A stretch of DNA of 64,000 nucleotides. Origin: Viridibacillus arvi. Its GTDB lineage: Bacteria; Bacillota; Bacilli; Bacillales_A; Planococcaceae. Made by a program: the position numbers and the translations under genes. The stretch spans positions 73,108-137,107 of the forward strand of contig NZ_LILB01000007.1 of the NCBI RefSeq assembly GCF_001274945.1, written 5' to 3'. A model generated the notes under the pieces. That model had not been told where the DNA came from. It did no database searches and saw only the letters and a list, made by a program, of their open reading frames with translations. How positions within the stretch are numbered: the stretch's first letter is position 1; each line of letters begins with the position of its first letter. This document shows, piece by piece, positions 49,196 to 59,357 of the stretch.

Positions 49196-50404
49196 ATGGG
49201 ATATTACGATAACATTAACGGAGAAGATAGAAGTCGTTCTAAAAAGAGAAGTGGCAGAGCAGGTTATTTTTTTAGTGGACTAATTGGTGTTATTATTGGT
49301 GCTTTGCTTGTTTGGCTACTGATGCCATCGATGGTAGATCGTTTACCAAATAGTTCAGGGGCAATCGGTACAGGTAATAATACAACGAAGCAGGTAACAA
49401 CAGAGGTAACAACGGATGTTACTGGAGCAGTTGAAAAGGTCGCGGGAGCAGTTGTTGGTATTACAAATATTCAAGAATCAACACAGGATTTTTGGAGCCA
49501 AGCAGAACCAACTACTCAAGAAGCTGGCAGTGGTTCAGGCGTCATTTATAAAAAAGTTGGTGACACAGCGTATATCGTGACAAATAATCACGTTGTTGAA
49601 GGCGCAAAGCAATTAGAAGTGACATTGGCAGATGGCTCTAAAGCAGAAGCAAAACTAATCGGTAGCGATGTTTGGACAGACTTAGCAGTTATTTCAATCT
49701 CAAGTAAGAAGGTAAATACAGTTGCTACATTTGGTAACTCTGACGTTTTAAAACAAGGAGAGACAGTTATTGCAATTGGTAACCCATTAGGGCTTGATTT
49801 TTCGGGATCTGTTACAACAGGTGTCGTTTCTGGCAAGGACCGTACAGTACCAGTTGATTTAAACGGTGATAATGAGCCAGACTGGCAAGCAGAGGTATTA
49901 CAAACAGATGCAGCTATTAACCCAGGGAATAGTGGAGGAGCTCTTGTAAATCTTGCAGGTGAAGTGATAGGTATCAATTCAATGAAAATTGCTGAGTCAA
50001 CTGTTGAAGGATTAGGTTTTGCTATTCCGATCAACTCTGCAATACCAGTAATTAATGAGCTACAAAAATCTGGTAAGGTAGAACGACCATCGATGGGCGT
50101 ATCATTAATTGATTTAACAAATGTTCCTGCATTCCACCAAACTCGTACTTTAAAATTACCGGCAGAAATAACTGAAGGTATTGTAATTAGTAGCGTTGTT
50201 AAAAATTCAGCAGCTGAAAAAGCAGGTTTAGAACAATACGATGTCATTGTTGAAATCGATGGTCAAAAAGTAGACAATTCAATTGAACTTCGAAAACATT
50301 TATACAATAAGAAAAAGGTTGGCGATAAATTGAAAGTTAAAGCATACAGAGGTGGGGAAATAATTGAAAAAGAACTAACTTTAACGAATAGTCCAACAAG
50401 CTAA
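49196..50404 (+). CDS. htrC: HtrA-like serine protease with PDZ domain
   Basis: 402 residues from ATG 49196, nine bases behind GGAGGG. One membrane helix (about 25-47, FFSGLIGVIIGALLVWLL) anchors an outer trypsin-like domain with the triad His (TNNHVVEG), Asp (WTDLAVI) and Ser (PGNSGGALV), followed by one PDZ domain (about 300-395). It degrades misfolded envelope proteins. The place after walJ corresponds to yycK/htrC of B. subtilis. It has its own promoter region. Confidence 0.95.
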   Translation: MGYYDNINGEDRSRSKKRSGRAGYFFSGLIGVIIGALLVWLLMPSMVDRLPNSSGAIGTGNNTTKQVTTEVTTDVTGAVEKVAGAVVGITNIQESTQDFWSQAEPTTQEAGSGSGVIYKKVGDTAYIVTNNHVVEGAKQLEVTLADGSKAEAKLIGSDVWTDLAVISISSKKVNTVATFGNSDVLKQGETVIAIGNPLGLDFSGSVTTGVVSGKDRTVPVDLNGDNEPDWQAEVLQTDAAINPGNSGGALVNLAGEVIGINSMKIAESTVEGLGFAIPINSAIPVINELQKSGKVERPSMGVSLIDLTNVPAFHQTRTLKLPAEITEGIVISSVVKNSAAEKAGLEQYDVIVEIDGQKVDNSIELRKHLYNKKKVGDKLKVKAYRGGEIIEKELTLTNSPTS

Positions 50405-50407
50405 TCT

Positions 50408-50823
50408 TGTGGATAATAGAATTTAATTACTAACGTATCAACAGGCGAGTAGGAAACGTGAAACCACGACTTTCCTACTCGCTTTTCCTTTGCTACAATA
50501 GACTGTGGATAACATTGACCGAATTGTGCATAAGTTTGCGGAAATTTCGAAAATTGAAAGGATGAAATATTTTGAAAATATACAGCTGTGAAACGCATAT
50601 AGGACACGCTTTAGACATGTTCGTGGCAGAACAAAAAGAGGTCCCATTATTTGAAATGGCTACAGAGGAAGAAAAGTTATCCACAAGTTGTGCTTATTGT
50701 GAAGAGGGAGCAACATATGTTGTGGCGAACGAATGAGCGTACACAAGATATTGATTTACCTTGTGGATATGTGTATAACTTCTGTGGATAACGTGTTTGT
50801 AAATTTAATGTGAAGGTGGATAA
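50408..50823. other. DnaA-box cluster between htrC and rlmH
   Basis: Perfect TTATCCACA 9-mers (either strand) occur at 50408-50416, 50504-50512, 50677-50685 and 50783-50791. Single-mismatch forms are at 50762-50770, 50770-50778 and 50815-50823. This is about 34 kb from oriC. It flanks and enters the small CxxH/CxxC gene. Confidence 0.75.
50572..50736 (+). CDS. CxxH/CxxC small protein
   Basis: 54 residues from TTG 50572 with GAAAGGA upstream. The sequence CETHIGHALDMFV near the start and SCAYCEEGATYVV near the end give the CxxH and CxxC pairs of a short family (BA_5709 type) found next to rlmH in Bacillales; the four ligands suggest a bound zinc ion. No function is proven. A perfect DnaA box falls inside the gene at 50677-50685. 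Confidence 0.85.
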   Translation: MKIYSCETHIGHALDMFVAEQKEVPLFEMATEEEKLSTSCAYCEEGATYVVANE

Positions 50824-50826
50824 CTT

Positions 50827-51306
50827 GTGAATATAGCGATTATTACCGTTGGGAAATTAAAAGAAAAGTACTTAAAGATGGGGATTGAGGAGTACGTCAA
50901 GCGACTTGGCGCCTATGCAAAAATCGATCTCATTGAAGTCCCAGACGAAAAAGCACCCGAACAATTAAGCGAAGCTGAAATGGAAATTGTTAAGAAAAAA
51001 GAAGGCGAACGCATTTTAGCTAAAGTTTCACCTGACACTCACGTCATCGCTCTTGCCATCAATGGAAAAATGAAAACGTCCGAAGAAATGTCCAAAGACA
51101 TCGAATCACTTATGACATATGGTAAAAGTAAAATTGCCTTCGTCATCGGCGGTTCACTTGGAATACATGATGACGTTTTAAAGCGAGCAAACGAAAAACA
51201 GTCATTCGGTAAAATGACATTACCCCATCAGTTGATGAAATTAGTGTTGGTAGAGCAGATATATAGAAGTTTTAGGATTATGAAGGGTGAACCGTATCAT
51301 AAGTAG
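50827..51306 (+). CDS. rlmH: 23S rRNA (pseudouridine-1915-N3) methyltransferase RlmH
   Basis: 159 residues, a SPOUT enzyme. [20 protein letters not shown] at the start (GTG codon), [13 protein letters not shown] in the SAM-binding knot and [20 protein letters not shown] at the end are clear. It methylates pseudouridine 1915 in helix 69 of 23S rRNA. GTG is seven bases behind AAGGTGG. It closes the conserved origin-proximal gene order. Confidence 0.98.
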   Translation: MNIAIITVGKLKEKYLKMGIEEYVKRLGAYAKIDLIEVPDEKAPEQLSEAEMEIVKKKEGERILAKVSPDTHVIALAINGKMKTSEEMSKDIESLMTYGKSKIAFVIGGSLGIHDDVLKRANEKQSFGKMTLPHQLMKLVLVEQIYRSFRIMKGEPYHK

Positions 51307-51380
51307 GTGCGGTTTTAGAAAGCGCTGTCTCCTAAGTCATCATTTAGTGACTGCGAGATGATTCTTTTTTTCATGAATTG

Positions 51381-51508
51381 ATTTCCGTTTCAGACGGACG
51401 CGTTCCGCGGGCATAGCTTCAGTCTCCTCGTCGCTTCGCTCCTGCGGTGCCTTCAGCTCACGCTATTCACGCTGGAGTCGCCGCCTTCCACTACAATATA
51501 ACGGAAAT
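51381..51508. repeat. Dispersed GC-rich Bacillales intergenic repeat
   Basis: A sharply GC-rich 128-bp block with 9-bp perfect terminal inverted repeats ATTTCCGTT/AACGGAAAT. The inner text (CGACGAGGAGACTGAAG and CCGCAGGAGCGAAGCGACG on the minus strand) is of a type I recall as scattered through many Bacillales genomes between genes. It codes for no protein. The family name and copy number cannot be given from here. Confidence 0.75.
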
Positions 51509-51560
51509 ACAAATACCTGTTGAATCAAATTAATAATAATATATCATGCACAAAGTACGA

Positions 51561-51595
51561 GCCTCTAGGATGAAAATATCCTAGAGGCTTTTTCA
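51561..51595 (+). terminator. Terminator after rlmH and the repeat
   Basis: GCCTCTAGGAT and ATCCTAGAGGC around a short loop, followed by five T. It probably ends transcripts coming from rlmH. Confidence 0.9.
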
Positions 51596-51944
51596 TAAGT
51601 AATGATAACGGATACATAACTTTTTTAATATGTTATATAATAGGTTCAATGTATTATTTTAGGTTTATTAAGTAACTGAAACTGTGGAGATTTCAGAACT
51701 CTAGAATATGACTTTATTCTAAATATCTATAAATGAAGGGGAACATTTTCCGTATCTAAATTGACTAGTGCAGTGCAATTCAGAAGAGTTTTGGCCACTG
51801 GTGGAGGCATAACAAAGCTTAAATTTTTGCAAGATGCTCAGTTAAGGACTTTTTACTAGCTTTTAAATAGCATATAACTATCAAATAGTAGTACCTGTTT
51901 TAATTGTTTCATAACTTTGATAGACTAGGATAGAATAATGATTA

Positions 51945-52030
51945 ATATAGATAAGGTGTCTTCCTAGGTTGTACCTTGTCTTGCTATGACGCCTAAGCAT
52001 GAGCGCCTACATCTTTTTTGAAAATTTTAG
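51945..52030 (+). promoter_or_regulatory. Possible structured leader of mqo
   Basis: GGTGTC (from about 51956) can pair with GACGCC, with AGGT/ACCT inside. A second right-arm copy, GAGCGCCTA, follows and is trailed by six T. This could be an attenuator. It matches no riboswitch class that I can name. Confidence 0.35.
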
Positions 52031-52048
52031 GAGATAAGGAAGGTTAAT

Positions 52049-53551
52049 ATGAGCAACAGTCAGAATAAAACAGACGTTATCTTAATTGGTGCCGGAGTCA
52101 TGAGTGCGACTTTGGGATCGTTACTGAAAGAATTAGCACCAGAATGGGAAATCAAAGTATTTGAGAAGCTCGCAGACGCGGGAGAGGAAAGCTCTAACGA
52201 ATGGAATAATGCGGGAACAGGGCACGCTGCACTGTGCGAACTTAACTACACTTCCGAAAAATCGGATGGCTCTATTGATATTAGCAAAGCGATAAACGTT
52301 AATGAACAATTTCAACTTTCAAGACAATTTTGGTCTTATCTTGTAAAAAATAATCTGATTAGCAATCCTCAAGACTTTATCATGCCATTGCCTCATATGA
52401 GTATGGTACAAGGCGAAAAAAATGTAGAGTTTTTAAAGAAACGTCATGAAACAATGACAAAGAATCCATTGTTCCAAGGCATGGAATTTTCTGATGATCC
52501 GGAAACATTGAAAAAATGGATTCCACTTATTATGCAAGACCGTCCAGCGAATGAAGCAATTGCAGCAACAAAAATGGACATTGGAACGGATGTTAACTTT
52601 GGTGCTTTAACGCGTATGATATTCGATAACTTAAAAACTCAAAATGTCGATATCAATTACAAACATAGTGTCGAAGGCATTAAGCGTACTAAAGATGGTT
52701 CATGGGAATTAAAAGTACATGATATCGATGGTTGTAAAATGGAATATCATAAAGCGAAATTTGTCTTCCTTGGAGCTGGCGGAGGAAGTCTAGAGTTACT
52801 CCAAAAAACAGGTATTCCTGAGGGTAAACACATTGGTGGATTCCCGATCAGCGGATTATTCTTGGTATGTAAAAACCAAGAAGTTGCTGAGCAACATCAT
52901 GCAAAAGTATACGGGAAAGCTAAAGTTGGTGCTCCGCCAATGTCTGTTCCGCATCTTGACACACGATATATTGATAACAAAAAATCGTTGCTATTTGGAC
53001 CGTTTGCTGGGTTCTCACCTAAGTTCTTAAAAACAGGTTCAAATATGGATTTAATTGCTTCTGTAAAACCACATAATATTACTACATTATTGGCTGCAGG
53101 AGTTAAAGAAATGGGATTGACAAAATATCTGATCCAACAACTTCTGTTATCGAAAGAACAGCGTATGGAAGAGTTACGTGAGTTTATCCCGAACGCTAAG
53201 AGCGAGGATTGGGATATTGTAGTTGCTGGCCAACGTGTACAAGTTATTAAAGATACTGAAGCAGGAGGTAAAGGAACGCTTCAATTTGGTACGGAAGTTG
53301 TAAGCGCTGCCGATGGTTCAATTGCCGCATTACTAGGTGCTTCTCCGGGTGCTTCTACTGCTGTTCACGTCATGCTTGAGGTATTAAATAAATGCTTCCC
53401 GCAACAAATAAAAGAGTGGGAACCGAAAATAAAAGAAATGATTCCTTCTTATGGCGTATCACTAGCGAATAACCCAGAGCTTTTCCAAGAAATTCACAAT
53501 TCAACAGCGCAGGCACTTCGTCTAAGCGAGGACTTGCAGGATAATAATTAA
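52049..53551 (+). CDS. mqo: Malate:quinone oxidoreductase
   Basis: 500 residues. The FAD-binding start is [21 protein letters not shown]; also typical are [35 protein letters not shown] and [15 protein letters not shown]. It is a peripheral membrane enzyme that oxidises malate to oxaloacetate and feeds electrons to the quinone pool, bypassing NAD-dependent malate dehydrogenase. ATG is preceded by AAGGAAGG. Single gene with its own terminator. Confidence 0.97.
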   Translation: MSNSQNKTDVILIGAGVMSATLGSLLKELAPEWEIKVFEKLADAGEESSNEWNNAGTGHAALCELNYTSEKSDGSIDISKAINVNEQFQLSRQFWSYLVKNNLISNPQDFIMPLPHMSMVQGEKNVEFLKKRHETMTKNPLFQGMEFSDDPETLKKWIPLIMQDRPANEAIAATKMDIGTDVNFGALTRMIFDNLKTQNVDINYKHSVEGIKRTKDGSWELKVHDIDGCKMEYHKAKFVFLGAGGGSLELLQKTGIPEGKHIGGFPISGLFLVCKNQEVAEQHHAKVYGKAKVGAPPMSVPHLDTRYIDNKKSLLFGPFAGFSPKFLKTGSNMDLIASVKPHNITTLLAAGVKEMGLTKYLIQQLLLSKEQRMEELREFIPNAKSEDWDIVVAGQRVQVIKDTEAGGKGTLQFGTEVVSAADGSIAALLGASPGASTAVHVMLEVLNKCFPQQIKEWEPKIKEMIPSYGVSLANNPELFQEIHNSTAQALRLSEDLQDNN

Positions 53552-53596
53552 TTCTTGGATATGGAAATAAAGATACTAAATGAAATAAAACATAAA

Positions 53597-53637
53597 ACCT
53601 TTGATCAATCTTTGGATTGATCAAAGGTTCTTTTTTT
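53597..53637 (+). terminator. Terminator of mqo
   Basis: AACCTTTGATCAATC and GATTGATCAAAGGTT around TTTG, followed by seven T. Confidence 0.95.
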
Positions 53638-53760
53638 AAAAATTTACAGTTAGGCTACAGTTAAGCGTATTATAAGTAAATGAGTGCATTTTAGTTTGGA
53701 GCTTAATTAAAAATAATGTTTATAAGATACTATTTGTGTTGTTGTATATCCTTCTAATAA

Positions 53761-54300
53761 CTATTTAAAAAACGGAAGTTTTTTCAGTACTGCACAAACT
53801 GGAATGGCCGCACAGATACCTACAACATTTTGAACAATGTTTCCGGGAATAGAAGCCGCCGGTACAATCCAACTACTAAATATAATTCCTTCACAAATGT
53901 AATATCCAGCTATCATAAAAGGTACCGAAATGATGGTAGCGAAAAGATTGAAACCCATGCTACGTCCGTTGCGACCATTTGACCAGGCAATTTTCCCAAC
54001 TATATAGCCTTGCAAGCCGCGCGTTAAAATAGTGAATGGTGCCCACAATGTCCAACCGGAGATTAAGTCAAATAACCCCATTCCAACGGCACCAGCAATG
54101 GCACCTTTTTTAGGCCCAAATAAGATGGATACAATAAAGAGCATAGCTGTTCCGAGATGAACTAACCCGCCATTTGCCGTAATAGGTAGTTTGATATTTA
54201 ACAAGAGCGTGGCAACGAATACAAGTGCAATTAACATCGATGTTAAAATTAAATTAAAAGTACGTGCATTTGAATAACTTGTTGTTTTTTGCATAGTCAT
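53761..54300 (-). CDS. ECF transporter S component, possibly for a queuosine precursor
   Basis: 179 residues with about six membrane helices (ATLLLNIKLPIT; GGLVHLGTAMLFIVSILFGP; AGAVGMGLFDLISGWTLWAPFTILTRGLQG). This pattern is that of energy-coupling-factor S components of the PF07155-like group, which bind a vitamin-type ligand and dock with a shared EcfAA'T module, not encoded in this window. The ligand cannot be read from the protein; the preQ1-I-like leader just upstream suggests a queuosine precursor. The start may be ATG 54300 or ATG 54294; the latter is better spaced from AAGGAAGG. Riboflavin or other vitamins remain possible. Confidence 0.82.
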   Translation of the reverse strand: MTMQKTTSYSNARTFNLILTSMLIALVFVATLLLNIKLPITANGGLVHLGTAMLFIVSILFGPKKGAIAGAVGMGLFDLISGWTLWAPFTILTRGLQGYIVGKIAWSNGRNGRSMGFNLFATIISVPFMIAGYYICEGIIFSSWIVPAASIPGNIVQNVVGICAAIPVCAVLKKLPFFK

Positions 54301-54352
54301 TAACCTTCCTTATCTTTTTTTATAGGTATTGGGTATGTAGCGTAAGGTTACC
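54301..54352 (-). promoter_or_regulatory. Candidate preQ1-I riboswitch
   Basis: On the minus strand GGTA (54349-54352) can pair with TACC around a 13-base loop ending in GCTACA, followed by an A-rich linker (TATAAAAAAAGA) and a tail TAAGG (54308-54312) complementary to loop CCTTA (54343-54347). This matches the compact preQ1-I layout, whose B. subtilis form has GCTACA and a tail of the type ATAAAAAACTAAGG. The tail contains the ribosome-binding purines. A rival pairing, TAACCTT with AAGGTTA, also masks that site. P1 is only four pairs and the linker is long. Confidence 0.45.
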
Positions 54353-54997
54353 ATATTCTTTAATCATTGATAACTGAATATTCAGATTAATTGTATTGCA
54401 ACTTTACTATGGATACCGTTATTTCTACTAGTACATAATTAGAGAGCGTGTAGGTACTTTCCCTAAATCAATTTCATCAATTACTGATAACCTTAGCAAA
54501 GGATTGGTGTTTTTAAAAGTGCCAATTTAGCATAAAACGTAGATGTCAGTTTGTAGAAAAATCGCAAAAATTAAATGTTGGATCATGAGATGGGATATAT
54601 GATGCTATAAAAAAGAACTTAAAAAATGATATATAATGACTTATGGTTTTTAAGGTGGTTTTTCAAATCCTTCCAAGTAAAAATTACACTTAGATATCTC
54701 ATGAGGATTACAATGAACATGCAGTAACATACGAAATTTTGATCATTTATGATAAATTAACTTAGTCTATTCAATAAAAAATTGATTTTGTTAATTTTCC
54801 AAAGTAGTATATAAAAACAATGTCTTTAAGAAAATCTGATTAAACAAATATGAGATTTTGATATTTACTATAATTTAGTGCTATTGTTGGAAGGGTAGTT
54901 CTTAATTTCGTTTCATGTGTGATTGAATAGTTTAATTGAAATTCTGATCATTGATATGATTATTTATCTTTCAATTTAAAAAGAAGAGGAAGTACCT
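54353..54997. other. AT-rich gap between the ECF S gene and the sensor kinase
   Basis: No gene is seen on either strand. A perfect 12-bp palindrome CTGAATATTCAG (54374-54385) lies just upstream of the candidate riboswitch. The remaining 550 bases are AT-rich and carry no pattern I can name. Confidence 0.5.
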
Positions 54998-56311
54998 GTG
55001 TTTATGAAAAATCGTAAAATAAAACTCATTATTGTGTTATCGACCGCCTTATTAGTATTATTTACAAGTTTAAATGTCTTAACTTCTTATATGAAGATGA
55101 AAAAGACGGTTGAAGAATCAATCGCAAATCAAAGTCTTGGAGCAGCAAAATCCATAGCGTCAAAGATAGATATAGATACATATAAGAAATTCTTGAATAA
55201 TCCTATGAAAAACGATTATTATTGGGAAATAACAGACTACTTAGTTGATGCAAGAGAAAAATTGGGTGCATTATATGTGTATACATTGGAGGTTGATAAT
55301 CCTGAAGTATCGAAAGTGATGATAAGCGGGCTACCCAATGCATTAGAAGAAAACTATTCTATAGGAGCTTTTTGTACAGTACCTAAAGAACAGGTCAAAA
55401 GAGCCTATGAAGGAGAAACATATGTAACAGGGGTAATTGAAGATGCCGATTTAGGTTTCTATGTTTCAGTTGGAGCACCTATAATGGATGAATCAGGTAA
55501 GGTGCTCGGTTATATAGGGATCGATATTAGTGCTAATACTCTGAATGATATCAAAGGGAAAGTACTGAAAAATAATATCCTTCTCTTTTTCTATAATGGT
55601 ATATTTATATTCGTCGTAATAGGCTCCTTTTTATTAATGCAAAGATGGTATCAAAAAGAAGTGGCTAAAGAAGTAGGGTATACGGAAGATACGTACCAAG
55701 CCGAAATTAGAACATTAATTACTTCTATATCCTCTTTAAGGCATGATTTCACCAACCATATTCAAGTTTTACACGGACTTCTGCAATTAGGAGAATCTGA
55801 TCAGGCGCAACAATACTTATCATCACTTTCTAAAGAAGTTCACGCAATTGAATCTTTAAAATTAAATATAGAACATCCTGGTCTTTCTATATTATTACAA
55901 ACAAAGAAACTCGCTGCACAAAATTATAATATTGATATGGATTTTACGATTTCTCAAGATTCATTCGATAAAATAAAAACAACAGATTTAATCAAAATAT
56001 TATCGAATTTAATTGATAATGCTATTGATGCAACAGTAGAATTACCTGAGGAAAAACGTAAAATACTGATTAGCTGTAAAGCAGATGATGTGAAATATAT
56101 ATTTGAGATAACGAATACAGGACCGAAGATTATTGAGAATGAACAAATCTTTAAACAAGGGTATTCAACAAAAAAAGCAGAACGCGGAAAAATTAGGGGG
56201 CAAGGCTTATTTATTGTAAAGGAAATAGTGAATAAATATAATGGGGAAATCTCAATTGAATCAACAACTGAGTTAGAGACGACTGCCATTGTGGAAATCC
56301 CATTAAAGTAA
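54998..56311 (+). CDS. Orphan sensor histidine kinase with SpoOB-type dimer domain
   Basis: 437 residues from GTG 54998 (AGAGG eight bases upstream; an ATG two codons on is possible). Membrane helices at about 9-27 and 193-215 flank an outer sensor domain of about 165 residues that contains Cache-like DLGFYVSVGAPIMDESGKVLGYIGID. The cytoplasmic part has the phospho-accepting H249 in SLRHDFTNHIQVLHGLLQLG, a SpoOB-type alpha-helical dimer domain as in the DcuS/CitA class, and an ATPase domain (NLIDNAIDATVE; RGQGLFIVKEIVNKY). Such kinases usually have an adjacent regulator; none is encoded here. The ligand may be a carboxylate, given ldh-lctP next door. Confidence 0.85.
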   Translation: MFMKNRKIKLIIVLSTALLVLFTSLNVLTSYMKMKKTVEESIANQSLGAAKSIASKIDIDTYKKFLNNPMKNDYYWEITDYLVDAREKLGALYVYTLEVDNPEVSKVMISGLPNALEENYSIGAFCTVPKEQVKRAYEGETYVTGVIEDADLGFYVSVGAPIMDESGKVLGYIGIDISANTLNDIKGKVLKNNILLFFYNGIFIFVVIGSFLLMQRWYQKEVAKEVGYTEDTYQAEIRTLITSISSLRHDFTNHIQVLHGLLQLGESDQAQQYLSSLSKEVHAIESLKLNIEHPGLSILLQTKKLAAQNYNIDMDFTISQDSFDKIKTTDLIKILSNLIDNAIDATVELPEEKRKILISCKADDVKYIFEITNTGPKIIENEQIFKQGYSTKKAERGKIRGQGLFIVKEIVNKYNGEISIESTTELETTAIVEIPLK

Positions 56312-56322
56312 ATCAAGAATAA

Positions 56323-56355
56323 GCTTCCTACTAATAGTTGTAGGAAGTTTTTTAT
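56323..56355 (+). terminator. Terminator of the sensor kinase gene
   Basis: CTTCCTAC and GTAGGAAG around TAATAGTT, followed by six T. Confidence 0.92.
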
Positions 56356-56403
56356 TTCTTACTGCTTTTCTACAGTAGTTCTTTTGACCACATCCTTTGA
56401 AAA

Positions 56404-56437
56404 GGAAAAAAGACTTTCATCTGTAATGATGAAAGCC
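56404..56437 (-). terminator. Terminator of ldh-lctP
   Basis: On the minus strand GGCTTTCATC and GATGAAAGTC pair (one G-T) around ATTACA, followed by six T. Confidence 0.9.
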
Positions 56438-56447
56438 TCAACTCATT

Positions 56448-58022
56448 TTAATAAAAAATGGATAACATAAATGTCCAAATACAAACAAATGCGAGTAATG
56501 CAACGCTGTATTTTAAGGTCATTTTAGTTAATTCCGATTCCTTACCAGTTTGCCCGACAGCAGCGGTTGCGATAGCAATTGATTGCGGGGAAATTAATTT
56601 TGCCATTACCCCACCAGCTGTATTAGCGGATACTAATAAAGCAGAATCTACTCCGATAATATTACCTGCTGTAGCTTGAATTGGTGCAAATAAGGTATTG
56701 TTATTAACAACTGATCCCGTCATAAATACTCCAATCCATCCTAGTATTGGTGATAAAAATGGGAAGGCATTTCCTGTAGTTGCTACAGCTTCACCTAGTG
56801 CACTTGTTAATCCTGCATAAGTCATTAGCTTAGCAATTCCAAGAATGGCACAAATCATCACAATAGGAATCCAAAATTCTGAAATTGTTCTTCTTAAAAG
56901 CTTAAAACCATGTCCAAATCCAATGGCTTTTGTCGTGAATATAGTTGTTAAAGCCGCAAGCAATATTGCTGTACCTGTCGCACTTATTACTTCAATGCTT
57001 GAACTTAATGTAGATCCTGGTATGCCAAATGTTACTTTAGTAAAGTCTAGAGCTCCACCTTCCGCAAACAAAGCTTTAAAAGGAGGAATACTCCATATTA
57101 AGATAAATAAACTCAATAAATAAAACGGAGACCAAGCTTTAATTACATCACCAGTTGTATGCTTTTCAATTTTAACTTCTTTGTTGTTGAGTAAGAAGAT
57201 ATTCTTCGGTTTCCATTTTTTAGAGAATAAAGCCAAAATACCCATCGCAAGTAACGGAGGGATAATATCAGCTAGTTCAGGACCAATGGAAATGGTGATA
57301 ATAGCTTGTGTCACCGTATAGGTTGTAGAAACAACGAGAATAGCTGGTAATGTTTCTTTAATCCCTTTTAACCCATCAATTAAAAAGATAAGTAAGAAGG
57401 GAATTGTAAAATTAATAATAGGTAAGGTTAATGCTGTCATCGTGGAAACGTCCATGGCAGTTACATTGCCTTCTAAATTTAATGTACCAGTAATTGCGAC
57501 AGGTATACCAATTGCACCAAACGCTCCAGAAGCACCATTTGCTATAAGACAGAGCATAGCGGCTTGCAAAGGTTTGAATCCTAACGAAACCAAGAGTACG
57601 GCACAGATTGCAATTGGAACACCAAAACCAGCTGCTCCTTCAAGGAATGCATTAAAACAAAAGCCTATTAGCAGTAGCTGTAGTCGCTGATCTTGTGAAA
57701 TCCCGGCGATACTTGCACGTAATACGTCAAATTTCCCCGAGTCAACTGAGATTTTATATAACCAAACCGCCATAACAATAATATAACCAATGGGCCATAT
57801 TCCTTGAATGGTACCTTGAATGACACTCCCAACTGATTCGCTAAAAGGTAATTTAAACACCATCATTGCGATAATGAAGGTGATCACTAAATTTAATAAT
57901 GCTGCATAAATACCTTTCATTTTAAAAACGGTCAAACACAAAATAAAAACAATAATTGGAATTGCTGCAACCATTGAGGAAATGAGTAGTTGATTAAAAG
58001 GGTTGTAAGTTTCTACCAACAT
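56448..58022 (-). CDS. lctP: L-lactate permease (LctP family)
   Basis: 524 residues with about 12-14 membrane helices. Motifs such as GIWPIGYIIVMAVWLYKI, FNAFLEGAAGFGVPIAI and FMTGSVVNNNTLFAPIQ (that is, the GSxxxNNxLF region) are typical of LctP. It moves lactate (and glycolate) with protons. ATG follows AAAGGAGCC. The gene is 43 bases behind ldh on the same strand, the ldh-lctP order of B. subtilis. Confidence 0.95.
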   Translation of the reverse strand: MLVETYNPFNQLLISSMVAAIPIIVFILCLTVFKMKGIYAALLNLVITFIIAMMVFKLPFSESVGSVIQGTIQGIWPIGYIIVMAVWLYKISVDSGKFDVLRASIAGISQDQRLQLLLIGFCFNAFLEGAAGFGVPIAICAVLLVSLGFKPLQAAMLCLIANGASGAFGAIGIPVAITGTLNLEGNVTAMDVSTMTALTLPIINFTIPFLLIFLIDGLKGIKETLPAILVVSTTYTVTQAIITISIGPELADIIPPLLAMGILALFSKKWKPKNIFLLNNKEVKIEKHTTGDVIKAWSPFYLLSLFILIWSIPPFKALFAEGGALDFTKVTFGIPGSTLSSSIEVISATGTAILLAALTTIFTTKAIGFGHGFKLLRRTISEFWIPIVMICAILGIAKLMTYAGLTSALGEAVATTGNAFPFLSPILGWIGVFMTGSVVNNNTLFAPIQATAGNIIGVDSALLVSANTAGGVMAKLISPQSIAIATAAVGQTGKESELTKMTLKYSVALLAFVCIWTFMLSIFY

Positions 58023-58065
58023 AGTCCGTGGCTCCTTTGTTAGAAATTCCTACTTCATTTCGGAA

Positions 58066-59142
<1,077 letters not shown>

Positions 59143-59176
59143 AAAAAAATCCCATTGGATGCTAATCCAATGGGAT
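59143..59176 (-). terminator. Terminator upstream of ldh
   Basis: Perfect 12-bp arms ATCCCATTGGAT and ATCCAATGGGAT around a 4-base loop, followed by seven T on the minus strand. It likely ends the transcript of the YfhD-like gene and insulates ldh. Confidence 0.92.
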
Positions 59177-59357
59177 GATTGATTATTGTATGGGGAATTC
59201 TACTTTCGATATTGTAATATCCATTTCAGATTTTTTAATGAACTTCTTAAATGGATAGTTGTTCTATTGCCTTCTCCAAATAACTCATCAATTCATCCAG
59301 AGATATTATAACTGAATTCAAATTCTATTTGAAGGGAAATAATTCCCCTCAAAATAC
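59177..59357. other. Gap between ldh terminator and YfhD-like gene
   Basis: No gene is seen that I can support. A short minus-strand frame (about 59252-59300) could encode a 14-25 residue peptide ending EKAIEQLSI, but it lacks a ribosome site. Confidence 0.4.

Larger units (their letters stand above)
51307..52048. other. Long gap between rlmH and mqo
   Basis: No gene is seen. It contains the GC-rich repeat (51381-51508), a strong terminator (51561-51595) and a short AT-rich stretch ending in a possible structured leader ahead of mqo (51945-52020). Confidence 0.6.

Noticed and set aside
49588-50247. Minus-strand frame of 219 codons over htrC
   Set aside because: Long but antisense to a protease with all catalytic motifs; no ribosome site or known family.
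59252-59300. Short minus-strand peptide frame ending EKAIEQLSI, thought of as a Spo0E-like remnant
   Set aside because: Only 14-25 codons, no ribosome site and no SQELD-type motif.
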